Origin: CAYQUO01 sp964420835
GTDB lineage: Bacteria > Chloroflexota > Anaerolineae > Anaerolineales > Anaerolineaceae
Direction: 5' to 3'
DNA: 64,000 bases
Assembly: GCA_964420835.1 (NCBI GenBank)
Contig: CAYQUO010000001.1
Location: 62,001 to 126,000 of the forward strand
In this document: positions 26,101 through 34,771 of the stretch, in pieces
Layout: each line of letters starts with the position of its first letter
Numbering within the stretch: position 1 is the first letter of the stretch
Translations under genes and position numbers: made by a program
Notes under the pieces: generated by a model
Told to the model about the DNA's origin: nothing
The model's input: only the letters and a program-made list of their open reading frames with translations
Database searches by the model: none

Positions 26101-27669
26101 ATGCCTAAAAAAGACGATGGCTCCACTGTTCAACTGCTTTACAAAATCAGCCGCGAACTGGCAAATTCGCTGGACCTGCAGACCACGCTGCGGCGCATTC
26201 TCTCCCTGGCCCTGGAGAACGTGGGCGCCGAGCGCGGCACGCTCATCGCCCTTAACAGCCGGCAGGAACCGGCCGGCTCGGCACAGGTTTACCACGGTAG
26301 AAAGGCCCCCTTCACGCACGAGCGGCTGCAAACCACCCTTGACCAGGGCCTGGCCGGCTGGGTGGTGCGCAACCGTCAACCCGTGCTCATCCCCGATACC
26401 AGCCGGGATGAGCGCTGGGTGAACCTGCCGGCAACCGAGGGCTGGGGCCCGGGCCCGCGGGCGGCTCTCTGCGTGCCCCTGCTGGCACGCGACCAGTTAG
26501 CCGGTGTGCTGACCATCGTCCATCCACAAACGGGTTTCTTTAACGAAGAGCACCTTAACCTGGCGCAGGCCATTGCCGACCTTGCCGCCATGGCGGTAAA
26601 AAACGCCCTGCTGGTTGATTCCCTGCAGTCCGCTAACCACCGCTACCGTGTCCTCTTTGAGGACAGCATCAACCCCATCCTGATCACCGACTGGGATGGC
26701 TGCATCCTGGAGGTCAACCGGCAGGCGGTTCACTACACCGGACGCACTCCCTCCGAATTGGTGCAGGCCGGCATCTTTAACATCCTCAAGGGTGGACGGC
26801 AGGTGTTTAATGAAGCCAGGAAGGAACTGGAGAAGGGCAACAGCACCACCTATTCAGACCAGGTGGAGGTATCGCCAACGACCATCCACCATGCAGAGGT
26901 GCACATTTGCCGCATCGATATAGACGGCCGTGCCATGCTGCAATGGATGCTGAATGACATCTCCGAGCGCCAGGAACTGGACAGCCTGCGGGAGGACATG
27001 ATCGCCATGCTCTACCATGACATGCGCTCGCCGCTGGCCAACATCATCTCCAGCGTTGAGATCCTTACCATGCTGGCCCCCGAGGAGACCAACCCCGGCA
27101 TCCAGCCGGTGGTGAACATTGTCCGCCGTTCAGCGCAGCGCCTTCAGCGGCTGATCGATTCCATGCTTGATATCAACCGCATCGAGGCCGGGCAGAGCAT
27201 TACCAGCCAGCGCCTGGCCAACGCCGCCATCCTGGTCAATGAAGCTGTGGAGACCGTACAGGCCTACATGACGGCCAGGAATCACACCCTGAAGGTGGAC
27301 GTGCCGGCTTCGCTCCCGCCCATTTACGTGGACACAGACATGATCCGCCGCGTGCTGATCAACCTCCTGGAGAATGCCGCCAAGTTCAGCCTGCCCGGCG
27401 GCGAGATCCAGGTTGAAGCCGGCATGGCGGAAGACATGGTCACCTTTCGGGTTCGCGACAACGGCCCGGGGATCCCGTTGGAGAACCAGAAATCCATCTT
27501 TGAAAAATTCACCCGCACCCGCCAAAAGGATGACCCGCGCGGCCTGGGCCTGGGCCTGGCTTTCTGCCGGCTGGCCGTAACCGCCCATGGCGGGAAGATA
27601 CACGTTGAAAGCCGCGAGGGGGAGGGCAGCACATTCATCTTCACCATTCCCATTGCCCCGCCGGAGTGA
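26101..27669 (+). CDS. GAF-PAS sensor histidine kinase
   Basis: A 522-aa soluble kinase with no transmembrane segment. GAF domain about residues 20-175 (LRRILSLALENVGAERGTLI ... AALCVPLLARDQLAGVLTIV), PAS about 180-300 (YRVLFEDSINPILITDWDG), HisKA with the H-box MLYHDMRSPLANI, then HATPase with N-box INLLENAAKFS, G1 VRDNGPGIP and G2 GLGLGLAF. It should autophosphorylate on the H-box His and pass phosphate to a response regulator. No partner is adjacent; the nearest receiver protein is 17 kb away at 44450. The frame is open upstream to 25723, but the ATG at 26101 is the first start after the promoter. Confidence 0.88.
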   Translation: MPKKDDGSTVQLLYKISRELANSLDLQTTLRRILSLALENVGAERGTLIALNSRQEPAGSAQVYHGRKAPFTHERLQTTLDQGLAGWVVRNRQPVLIPDTSRDERWVNLPATEGWGPGPRAALCVPLLARDQLAGVLTIVHPQTGFFNEEHLNLAQAIADLAAMAVKNALLVDSLQSANHRYRVLFEDSINPILITDWDGCILEVNRQAVHYTGRTPSELVQAGIFNILKGGRQVFNEARKELEKGNSTTYSDQVEVSPTTIHHAEVHICRIDIDGRAMLQWMLNDISERQELDSLREDMIAMLYHDMRSPLANIISSVEILTMLAPEETNPGIQPVVNIVRRSAQRLQRLIDSMLDINRIEAGQSITSQRLANAAILVNEAVETVQAYMTARNHTLKVDVPASLPPIYVDTDMIRRVLINLLENAAKFSLPGGEIQVEAGMAEDMVTFRVRDNGPGIPLENQKSIFEKFTRTRQKDDPRGLGLGLAFCRLAVTAHGGKIHVESREGEGSTFIFTIPIAPPE

Positions 27670-27693
27670 TCAACACCGGCAACAGGAGGTTCC

Positions 27694-28554
27694 ATGCAGG
27701 AATTGGTCCCTGACGTATACATTGAGACCGGTTACGCCGGGGTGACCCTGGGCACGCTCAACTGGCGGCATGGCCTCATCCTGATCGATTCGCCCTTCCG
27801 CAATGAGGATATCCGCTCCTGGCGGGCAAACCTGTTGACCCTTGGCGGCGGGATCGATCGCATGATGATCAACCTGGACGCCCATTACGACCGCACCATT
27901 GGGGCGCGGGTGCTGGACAGCATGGTGGTGGGGCACGAGCAACTTGGCTCCATCATCCGCTCACGCCCGGTCACCTTTAAGACCCAGGGCACCGAAACCG
28001 GCGCAGACTGGGAACTCTACAACAACCTGGGGAGCATCCGCTGGTCGCCGCCAGAGGTGACCTTCAGCGAGCAGTTGCAGGTTCATTGGGATGACCGGCC
28101 GCTGGTGCTGGAACATCACCCCGGCCCCTCACCGGCGGCCATCTGGGCTTCCCTGCCGGAACAGCAGATCGTGTTCGTCGGCGACCTGGTCACCATCGGC
28201 CAGCCGCCCTTCCTGGCCGCGGCGGACATTCCGCAGTGGCTGTTGCAACTGAAAACCCTGCTGACAGCCCCCTATCGAAACCACCTGATCGTGTGCGGTC
28301 GGGGCGGGCTGGTCCACACCGATGCCATTCGGGCACAGGTGCGCTTCCTTGAAAAGGCGCAGCGCCAGTTGGAAAAAGCCGCCCGGCGCGATTCTCCGCC
28401 CCAGGAGACGGAAAAAATCGCCACATCCCTCCTGCAGGACCTGGACGTGCCGGCTTCCCGCAGGGAGCACTACCTGCAGCGCCTGCGCTACGGCCTTCGC
28501 CATTACTACCTCCACCAGTTCCACCCCACATATAACGAGCCGCTCGAGGAATGA
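27694..28554 (+). CDS. Metallo-beta-lactamase-fold protein with atypical metal motif
   Basis: A 286-aa protein. Beta-lactamase-fold strands are visible (VYIETGYAGVTLGTLNWRHGLILIDSPF, IVFVGDLVTIGQPPF), but the central zinc motif HxHxDH reads LDAHYDRTIG, keeping one His and the Asp while the other His are absent. HHPGPSP and VGDLV supply the later conserved positions. Reduced metal binding or a changed catalytic role is possible. The strong ribosome site ACAGGAGG precedes the ATG, 24 bp after the histidine kinase, so the two probably form an operon. Confidence 0.65.
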   Translation: MQELVPDVYIETGYAGVTLGTLNWRHGLILIDSPFRNEDIRSWRANLLTLGGGIDRMMINLDAHYDRTIGARVLDSMVVGHEQLGSIIRSRPVTFKTQGTETGADWELYNNLGSIRWSPPEVTFSEQLQVHWDDRPLVLEHHPGPSPAAIWASLPEQQIVFVGDLVTIGQPPFLAAADIPQWLLQLKTLLTAPYRNHLIVCGRGGLVHTDAIRAQVRFLEKAQRQLEKAARRDSPPQETEKIATSLLQDLDVPASRREHYLQRLRYGLRHYYLHQFHPTYNEPLEE

Positions 28555-28885
28555 CACCCGCAGCAGTCACTGATGACCGCCGCTCCCTTGACCTGAGGCG
28601 GAACGTTCTGCCCGGAGAATGCTCCGAATGCCTCCCCCCGCCCGACGATCCGCTGCCGGCCTGGCGCGGCCTGGCCTTGCAGGCTCGACTGGATTGTGCG
28701 TTGGCGGGTGTGATGGGGCGGTTGAGGGTGGCGCCGGCCGGGGCGGGCGTCCGCCTGTTCGCCATTCCCCCGCCTGAAACGGCCTTCATCCTCGCCCGTT
28801 CCATGCCCGGAGGGCGCCGGTTGCAGCGAAGAGGTCCCCTGAACCTGGCCGCCGGCTTCCCGGGGGCAATGGTACAATCCCACTT
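28555..28885. other. Gene-poor stretch between the MBL-fold and flippase-like genes
   Basis: A 112-codon frame starts in an ATGA overlap at 28551 and runs to 28889, but its composition (Arg/Pro/Ala-rich, no family resemblance) looks non-coding, and it overlaps the next gene start. I treat it as intergenic. The only clear signal is the TACAAT at 28873. Confidence 0.4.
28873..28878 (+). promoter_or_regulatory. -10 box giving a near-leaderless transcript
   Basis: TACAAT ends 7 nt before the ATG at 28886 and no ribosome site is present, so transcription would start at or next to the start codon. Confidence 0.4.
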
Positions 28886-29899
28886 ATGAAACGCTGGCAG
28901 TTCTGGCTGGGCTTGGTCGTCAGCGTCGCCTTCCTTTACTTTGCCCTGAAAGGGCTGCAACTCCGGCAGGCCTGGCAGGCGGTCGTTCAGGCCCGGTATT
29001 TCTGGCTGCTGCCGGGGATTGCCGTTTACTTCCTGGGTGTGTGGGTGCGCGCCTGGCGCTGGCATTACCTGCTGCGCCCCCTGAAAAAGATCCCCACCCG
29101 CACGATGTTCCCGGTGGTGTGCATCGGCTACATGGGAAACAACATCTACCCGGCGCGGGCGGGCGAAGTGCTGCGGGCGGCCATCCTCAAGGACCGCGAG
29201 GGCGTATCCATCTCCGCTTCGCTGGCAACGATCATTGCCGAGCGCATTTTCGATGGTGTGGTGATGCTGGGCTTTGTTTTCCTCAACCTGGGGGAACTGC
29301 GCAAGGTGCAGGGCGCCTCGGGAATCCTGGGCAGCATCCAGCAGGTGGCGCTGTGGGGCTCGATTGCCTTCATCGGCGCGCTGGCGGTCTTCCTGTTGGC
29401 GGCCATGTTCCCCCGAAGGGCCGAGCAGGCGGTTGGCTGGCTGACCGCCCACCTTTTGCCGGGCCGCTGGCGCAGCCGGGCTTCCGGGTTCACCAGCCGT
29501 TTCCTGGCCGGGCTGGAATCGCTGCGCCGCCCGGGCGACGCGGTGATGGTGCTGCTGACCACCGTGCTGATCTGGCTGTTCGAGACCGGCAAGTACTGGT
29601 TCGTCATGCACGCCTTCCCCTTCCAGGTGAGTTTCTTTGCCCTCATGCTCATGAACGGCATCGTTAACCTGGCCACCACCCTGCCCTCGGCCCCCGGCTA
29701 CGTGGGCACGTTTGATGCCCCGGGCATTGCGCTGCTTTCGGCCTACGGCGTGCCCGGCGAGGTGGCGGCTGCCTACACCCTCGTGCTGCACGTGGCCCTC
29801 TGGTTCCCCATCACCATCCTGGGGGCGGTCTATTACTTCAAGCAGCCGCTGCGCTGGGGCCGTGAGGTGCAGCGGGTGAAAATGGAGACGAACGCATGA
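28886..29899 (+). CDS. LPG-synthase-type transmembrane (UPF0104/AglD-like) protein
   Basis: A 337-aa polytopic protein of the lysylphosphatidylglycerol synthase TM/flippase-like family. Key patterns are RAWRWHYLLRP, GYMGNNIYPARAGEVLRAAIL and the late TTLPSAPGYVGTFDAPG, all conserved in this family. Members are proposed to flip or modify lipid-linked intermediates in envelope glycolipid synthesis. It overlaps the next gene (ATGA), an FAD oxidoreductase, indicating a shared pathway. Confidence 0.85.
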   Translation: MKRWQFWLGLVVSVAFLYFALKGLQLRQAWQAVVQARYFWLLPGIAVYFLGVWVRAWRWHYLLRPLKKIPTRTMFPVVCIGYMGNNIYPARAGEVLRAAILKDREGVSISASLATIIAERIFDGVVMLGFVFLNLGELRKVQGASGILGSIQQVALWGSIAFIGALAVFLLAAMFPRRAEQAVGWLTAHLLPGRWRSRASGFTSRFLAGLESLRRPGDAVMVLLTTVLIWLFETGKYWFVMHAFPFQVSFFALMLMNGIVNLATTLPSAPGYVGTFDAPGIALLSAYGVPGEVAAAYTLVLHVALWFPITILGAVYYFKQPLRWGREVQRVKMETNA

Positions 29900-31191
29900 A
29901 AACAGCCATCATCGGTGCCGGTTTCGGCGGCATGGCCGCCGCCTATGACCTGTTAAAGGCCGGACATTCGGTGGACATCCTGGAAGCCGCAGCCCAGCCG
30001 GGCGGGCTCTCCGCCGGGTTCCGCGAACCGAACTGGGACTGGTCGCTGGAATATTTTTACCACCACTGGTTCCACAGCGACCGGTTCATGCTTCAACTTT
30101 TCCGCGACCTGGGTGTGCAGGACAAGGTGATCTTCCGGCGCCCGTACACCGTGGTGTACCACGAGGGGAAGTTCTATCCCTTTGATTCCATCCCCGCCGC
30201 CCTCCTTTACCCCGGGCTGGGCTGGGGGGTCAACAAGGTTCGTTTTGGATTGGTGGGGCTGTACCTGCGCCTGGCGCGCAACTGGCGCAGCCTGGAAAGG
30301 CACACCGTGGACGCCTGGATGCGGCGTTGGGCGGGCAACCGGGTGTACGAGGAAATGTGGGAGCCGCTGATGATTGGCAAGTTCGGTGAGCGCTACGCCC
30401 GCCAGGTGAACATGGCCTGGATGTGGGCGCGCCTGCACGCCCGCACCACCCGCCTGGGCACCTACCGGGGGGGATTCCAGGCTTTTGCCGACGAATTCGC
30501 CGCCATCCTGGAATGGATGGGGGCGCGCATCCTTTACAAAACGCCGGTGCAGCAGGTGCGGCAAACCCCCGCCGGCGGCCTGGAACTGGCCCTGCCCGGC
30601 GGCACGGCAACCTATGACCGGGTGCTGGCCACCACCTCGCCGGCGTTGCTGGCCAGGCTGGCCCCCTCGCTGCAGGGCAACTACCTGAAGAACCTGTTGG
30701 AGTTAAAGAGCATGGGGGCGGTGGTGCTGATCCTTTCGCTCTCGCAGCAACTCTCGCGCCAGGGCTATTACTGGTTCAGCCTGCCCAAAAAGGCCGGCTT
30801 TCCCTTCCTGGCGCTGGTGGAGCACACCAACTTCACCCCGGCCGAGCACTACGGGGGCGACCATATCATCTACTGCGGCGACTACCTGGAGACCGACCAC
30901 GAGTACTTCCGCCTGGAGCAGGAGGAACTGGCGCGGTGGTTTTTGCCTTCGCTTAAGCGCATCAACCCAAATTTTGACGATTCGTGGGTGCGCAAAACCT
31001 GGCTGTTCCGCTCGGATTACGCCCAGCCGGTGCCGCTGCTGAACCACTCGCGCAACATCCCGGGCATCCGCACCCCCATCCCGGGGCTGTTCTTCGCCAG
31101 CATGAGCCAGGTGTACCCCTGGGACCGCGGCACCAACTACGCCGTGGAGATCGCCCGCCGGGCGGCCGCGCTGATGCAGCAGCCCCTCTAA
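29896..31191 (+). CDS. FAD-dependent NAD(P)-binding amine oxidase-like oxidoreductase
   Basis: A 431-aa Rossmann flavoprotein. The N-terminal dinucleotide motif IIGAGFGGMAAAYDLLKAGH is followed by an Asp/Glu at the end of strand 2 (DILEAAAQPGGLSAGF), the signature of the protoporphyrinogen oxidase/amine oxidase/UDP-galactopyranose mutase clan. The C-terminus has PGLFFASMSQVYPWDRGTNYAVE, the second FAD contact. It is coupled by a 4-nt overlap to the flippase-like gene, and such pairs often sit in polyprenyl-sugar or glycolipid pathways. The substrate is unknown. Confidence 0.82.
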   Translation: MKTAIIGAGFGGMAAAYDLLKAGHSVDILEAAAQPGGLSAGFREPNWDWSLEYFYHHWFHSDRFMLQLFRDLGVQDKVIFRRPYTVVYHEGKFYPFDSIPAALLYPGLGWGVNKVRFGLVGLYLRLARNWRSLERHTVDAWMRRWAGNRVYEEMWEPLMIGKFGERYARQVNMAWMWARLHARTTRLGTYRGGFQAFADEFAAILEWMGARILYKTPVQQVRQTPAGGLELALPGGTATYDRVLATTSPALLARLAPSLQGNYLKNLLELKSMGAVVLILSLSQQLSRQGYYWFSLPKKAGFPFLALVEHTNFTPAEHYGGDHIIYCGDYLETDHEYFRLEQEELARWFLPSLKRINPNFDDSWVRKTWLFRSDYAQPVPLLNHSRNIPGIRTPIPGLFFASMSQVYPWDRGTNYAVEIARRAAALMQQPL

Positions 31192-31256
31192 GCCGGGTGG
31201 TTGTCATTTTCAACTGCGCACGAACCGGAAAAGCAAGTCCGCAAGGGGTCCTGCGG

Positions 31257-32690
31257 TCAGGAAAGCAACTCCTCGAGGATGCGCCGGGCCAGGTTGGGGT
31301 CGGCCTTGCCGCCCATGCGGCGCATCACCTGGCCGACAAACCAGCCCATTAACGTTGCCTTGCCCGCCTTGTAATTCTCCACTTCCTTCGGGCTTTCCGC
31401 CAGAACGGCCGTCACCACGGCGCGGATGGCGCTGTCGTCGCTGACCAGGCCCAACCCTTCCTCCTCGACAATCGCGCCCGGCGCCCTACCGGTGGCCTGC
31501 ACCTTCTCCAGCAGGCTTTTTCCGGTGGAGGTGTTGATCGTTCCGGCATCCACCAGCCTGATGAGGTCGGCCAGGTGCCGGGGGGTCAGTTTCAACTGGC
31601 CGGCGCCGAGGCCCTGTTCGTTCATCAGGCGCAACACATCGTTCATCACCCAGTTGGAGACCCGCTTGGGGTCGCCGCCGTAGGCCTTTGCGGCAGCCTC
31701 GAAGTAATCCGAAAGCGCCCGTTCGCCGGTGAGGATCTCGGCGTCGTACTCGGGCAGGCTGTATTCCTGCATAAAGCGGCTGCGCCGTGCCAGGGGCAGT
31801 TCCGGCAGCCCGGCCAGGATGGCCTGCTTCCATTCCTCGTCCACCACCAGGGGCAGGAGGTCCGGGTCGCGGAAGTAGCGGTAATCGGCTTCGGTTTCCT
31901 TGGTGCGCATCTTGCGCAGTCGGCCGGTATCCTCGTCCCAGTCCAGCGTCAACAGTTCCACCTTGCGCCCGGCAGCCATCTCTCCGGCCTGGCGCTCGGC
32001 CTCGCGCAAAATGCCTTCCCGCACGGCTTCAATGGAATTGACGTTCTTGATCTCCGTCTTGGGGTTCAGGTGTTCGGCGCCGGCCGGCCGGATGGAAATG
32101 TTCACATCGCAGCGCAGGTGGCCTTTCTCCATGTCCGCCTCGGCAACCCCCAGCCAGCGCAGCAACTGGCGCAGGCGGGTGAGGAACTGGGCTGCTTCCT
32201 CGCCGGAGCGCATGTCCGGCTCGGTGACCACCTCCACCAGCGGCACGCTGCTGCGGTTGAAGTCGATCAGCCGGCGGCCGTGGTCGTTGCGCGTCTTGCC
32301 GGCGTCCTCCTCGATGTGCATCTTGTGGATGCGGATGGTGCGCACCCCGCCGCCCGGCATGGGCAGGTCCAGGTGCCCGCCAACCCCGATGGGCTGGTCG
32401 AACTGCGAGATCTGGTAGCCTTTCGGCAGGTCGGGGTAAAAATAATTCTTGCGGTCAAAATAGGAGACCGGCTGGACCCGGGAATCCAGGGCGGCCGCCA
32501 GCAGGACCGCCTTTTCCACCACGGCCCGGTTGAGCACCGGCAGGGTGCCCGGAATCCCCGTGCAAACCGGGCAGATGTTGGTGTTGGGAGGGTCGCCCCA
32601 GGAATCGGCCTTGCAGGAACAGAAGGCCTTGCTGTTGGTGTTCAACTGGATGTGGATCTCCAGCCCGACGACGGTTTCAAATTCGTCCAT
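31257..32690 (-). CDS. gatB: Asp/Glu-tRNA amidotransferase subunit B
   Basis: A 477-aa GatB of normal length: EIHIQLNTNSKAFCSC at the start, with the conserved Cys zinc positions (FCSC and CPVCTG), KNYFYPDLPKGYQISQFDQPIG, and a C-terminal YqeY-like tail (GKATLMGWFVGQVMRRMGGKADPN). It binds misacylated tRNA and carries the kinase step of transamidation. It is the last gene of a minus-strand gatC-gatA-gatB operon, 18 bp after gatA. Confidence 0.96.
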   Translation of the reverse strand: MDEFETVVGLEIHIQLNTNSKAFCSCKADSWGDPPNTNICPVCTGIPGTLPVLNRAVVEKAVLLAAALDSRVQPVSYFDRKNYFYPDLPKGYQISQFDQPIGVGGHLDLPMPGGGVRTIRIHKMHIEEDAGKTRNDHGRRLIDFNRSSVPLVEVVTEPDMRSGEEAAQFLTRLRQLLRWLGVAEADMEKGHLRCDVNISIRPAGAEHLNPKTEIKNVNSIEAVREGILREAERQAGEMAAGRKVELLTLDWDEDTGRLRKMRTKETEADYRYFRDPDLLPLVVDEEWKQAILAGLPELPLARRSRFMQEYSLPEYDAEILTGERALSDYFEAAAKAYGGDPKRVSNWVMNDVLRLMNEQGLGAGQLKLTPRHLADLIRLVDAGTINTSTGKSLLEKVQATGRAPGAIVEEEGLGLVSDDSAIRAVVTAVLAESPKEVENYKAGKATLMGWFVGQVMRRMGGKADPNLARRILEELLS

Positions 32691-32708
32691 GGGGTATGTT
32701 TCCTTCCA

Positions 32709-34298
32709 TCATGCCTGCAGCACGGCCGGTTTGCGGCTGTGCCATTCCTCGCCGGCCATGGCCTGTTCCAGCGCCCGGGCGATGCGGAACAGCGCCGCCT
32801 CGGAAAAGGCCGGGCCCAGCAGTTGCAGCCCAATGGGCAGCCCGTCCGCATCCAGGCCCCCCGGCAGAGAAAGCCCGGGGATGCCGGCGTGGTTGGCGGG
32901 CACGGTCAACTGGTCGGCGTACTGCATCAGCACCGAGTTGCCGTAAACGGCGGCCATGGGGAAGGCCGTGGTGGGGGTGGTGGGCGTCAGCAGGGCATCC
33001 AGGCGGTAATGGCCTGCCGGGTCGAAGGCCTGCTCAAAATCCCGCCGGATGAGCGTGCGTACGCGCTGGGCCCGCTGGTAATAGCGGGCCGAATAACGGG
33101 CCGCGCTCATGTGCATGCCCATCAGGATGCGCAGTTTGGGCTGCGGCCCAAAGCCCTCGGCGCGGGTTCGGCGGTACATTTCGTGCAGGTCGCCGACCGG
33201 CTCGCTGGTGCGATGCCCGTAATTCACCCCGTCGAAGCGGTGCAGGTTGGAGGCCGCCTCCACCTGGCTGATGACGAAGTAGGCCGGGATGCCGTAGCGG
33301 GTGTTCGGCATGGGCACGTCTTCGATGATCTCGGCGCCCATCTGCTTTAACGAACCGGCCGCCCGCCGCACGGCGGTTTCGATCCCGGCCGGCAACGGCT
33401 GCTGCCGGTAATCCCCGCTTTGCGGGTCCGGGTAGGTGATCTGGAAATAGTCCGCTGAAAGGCCAATGCGCATGCCCTTCACACCGCCCTCGATGCCGGC
33501 CAGGTAATCCTCCACCGGCAGCGAAGCGGCCGTTGAATCGTGCGGGTCGGCCCCGGCGATGGCCCTGAGCATGAGGGCTGCATCCGCCGCCGAACGCGCC
33601 AGCGGCCCCGGGCAATCCAGCGAGGAGCCGAAGGCGATCAACCCGTAGCGCGACACCCGCCCATAGGTCGGTTTCACCCCCACCACCCCGCAGAAGGCGG
33701 CCGGCTGGCGGATGGAGCCGGCTGTATCGGTGCCGAGGGAGAGCATGGCTTCGCCGGCGGCCACCGAGGCGGCGCTGCCGCCGGATGAACCGCCCGGTAC
33801 GCGCCCGGGGTTCCACGGGTTGCGCGTGGAGGGCTGGAAGGCGGAGGATTCGTTGGAGGAGCCAAAGGTGAATTCGTCCAGGTTCACCTTGCCCAGCAGC
33901 ACGGCGCCGGCATCCTCCAGGCGGGCCACGGGGGTGGCTGTGTAGGGCGCGCTGAAGTTGGCCAAAATGCGCGAGGCCGCCGTTGAGGCTGTGCCCCGCA
34001 CACAGAAGATATCCTTCACTGTGAAGGGGATGCCCGCCAGCGGGCCGGGGTCCTCACCGGCGGCCAGTTTTTGGTCAACCCCGGCGGCCTGGGCGCGGGC
34101 CCGTGTTTCGGTGAGGGTGATGAAGGCGTGCACCTTTTCGGTATCATCGGCGGCCGGGGCTCCCGGCTGGATGGACCCCGGGCGGCCATCCACCCGCCGG
34201 ATGCGCTGCAGGCAGGATTCCAACACCTCACTGGCGGAGGCCCGGCGTTCCCGCAGGAGGGGGTACAGTTCGCTGGCGGTCAGGTCGCAAAGTTCCAT
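32709..34298 (-). CDS. gatA: Asp/Glu-tRNA amidotransferase subunit A
   Basis: A 529-aa amidase with the Ser-cisSer-Lys triad: Lys in FTVKDIF, Gly/Ser loop PGGSSGGSAASVAAG, Ser nucleophile in GTDTAGSIRQPAAFCG. It releases ammonia from glutamine for GatB. The ATG at 34298 follows the gatC stop by one base (TAAC-ATG), showing tight coupling. The open frame upstream is the gatC region read in another frame. Confidence 0.95.
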   Translation of the reverse strand: MELCDLTASELYPLLRERRASASEVLESCLQRIRRVDGRPGSIQPGAPAADDTEKVHAFITLTETRARAQAAGVDQKLAAGEDPGPLAGIPFTVKDIFCVRGTASTAASRILANFSAPYTATPVARLEDAGAVLLGKVNLDEFTFGSSNESSAFQPSTRNPWNPGRVPGGSSGGSAASVAAGEAMLSLGTDTAGSIRQPAAFCGVVGVKPTYGRVSRYGLIAFGSSLDCPGPLARSAADAALMLRAIAGADPHDSTAASLPVEDYLAGIEGGVKGMRIGLSADYFQITYPDPQSGDYRQQPLPAGIETAVRRAAGSLKQMGAEIIEDVPMPNTRYGIPAYFVISQVEAASNLHRFDGVNYGHRTSEPVGDLHEMYRRTRAEGFGPQPKLRILMGMHMSAARYSARYYQRAQRVRTLIRRDFEQAFDPAGHYRLDALLTPTTPTTAFPMAAVYGNSVLMQYADQLTVPANHAGIPGLSLPGGLDADGLPIGLQLLGPAFSEAALFRIARALEQAMAGEEWHSRKPAVLQA

Positions 34299-34299
34299 G

Positions 34300-34623
34300 T
34301 TACTGCTCCAGGTCGGTGTGGGGGATGTCGGGGACGACAAAGCAGCCCTGGTCCAGGCTGGGAGCCTGCGAGAGGATCTCTTCCGTGTTCCCACAGGGTT
34401 CCCAGGCATCTTCCCGCATGCTGGTGCGTGTGGGCTCTGCCCCGGGGACGCCGTGTGATGTCGGCGGCACGGAGGGGTCAAGCGGGATGGCTTCCAGTTC
34501 GGCGATCACCCGCAGTTGGCGGTTCAATTCCCGCCGCAGGTATTCGGCCTCCTCCGGGGCAAGTTGCAGCGCTGCCAGGCGCACAAGGTGCTCAAAGGCT
34601 TGCGGGTCGATCTCATCGGTCAT
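34300..34623 (-). CDS. gatC: Asp/Glu-tRNA amidotransferase subunit C
   Basis: A 107-aa GatC with the typical N-terminal helix pair (FEHLVRLAALQLAPEEAEYLRRELNRQL) and Pro-rich C-terminal belt ending in FVVPDIPHT. It stabilises the GatAB complex. The ATG at 34623 is preferred; a GTG at 34635 is possible. First gene of the operon. GatCAB lets the cell make Gln-tRNA(Gln) or Asn-tRNA(Asn) indirectly. Confidence 0.9.
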   Translation of the reverse strand: MTDEIDPQAFEHLVRLAALQLAPEEAEYLRRELNRQLRVIAELEAIPLDPSVPPTSHGVPGAEPTRTSMREDAWEPCGNTEEILSQAPSLDQGCFVVPDIPHTDLEQ

Positions 34624-34727
34624 GGCTGATTTCACTTTCCGTTATTTCGGGCGGCAGGGATCCAGGGGCGGCCGGGCGGTTGGGGAATCATCAACCGGAC
34701 ACCCCGCCGTGGTAGTATAAACGAGTT

Positions 34728-34754
34728 TTGACGCCTGTCAAGAACTGCTATAAT
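34728..34754 (+). promoter_or_regulatory. Promoter of the asparaginase gene
   Basis: TTGACG (34728-34733), 15-bp spacer, extended -10 TGcTATAAT (34746-34754), 17 nt before the ATG. Confidence 0.6.
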
Positions 34755-34771
34755 TCCCGGCAAGGAGTGTC

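Noticed and set aside
28551..28889. 112-codon frame coupled by ATGA to the MBL gene
   Set aside because: No family resemblance, unusual composition and overlap with the next gene's start.
28190..29791. Long minus-strand open frame (over 500 codons) opposite the flippase-like and MBL genes
   Set aside because: Shadow of real plus-strand genes with clear family motifs; its protein is Gly/Gln/Pro-rich with no domain resemblance.
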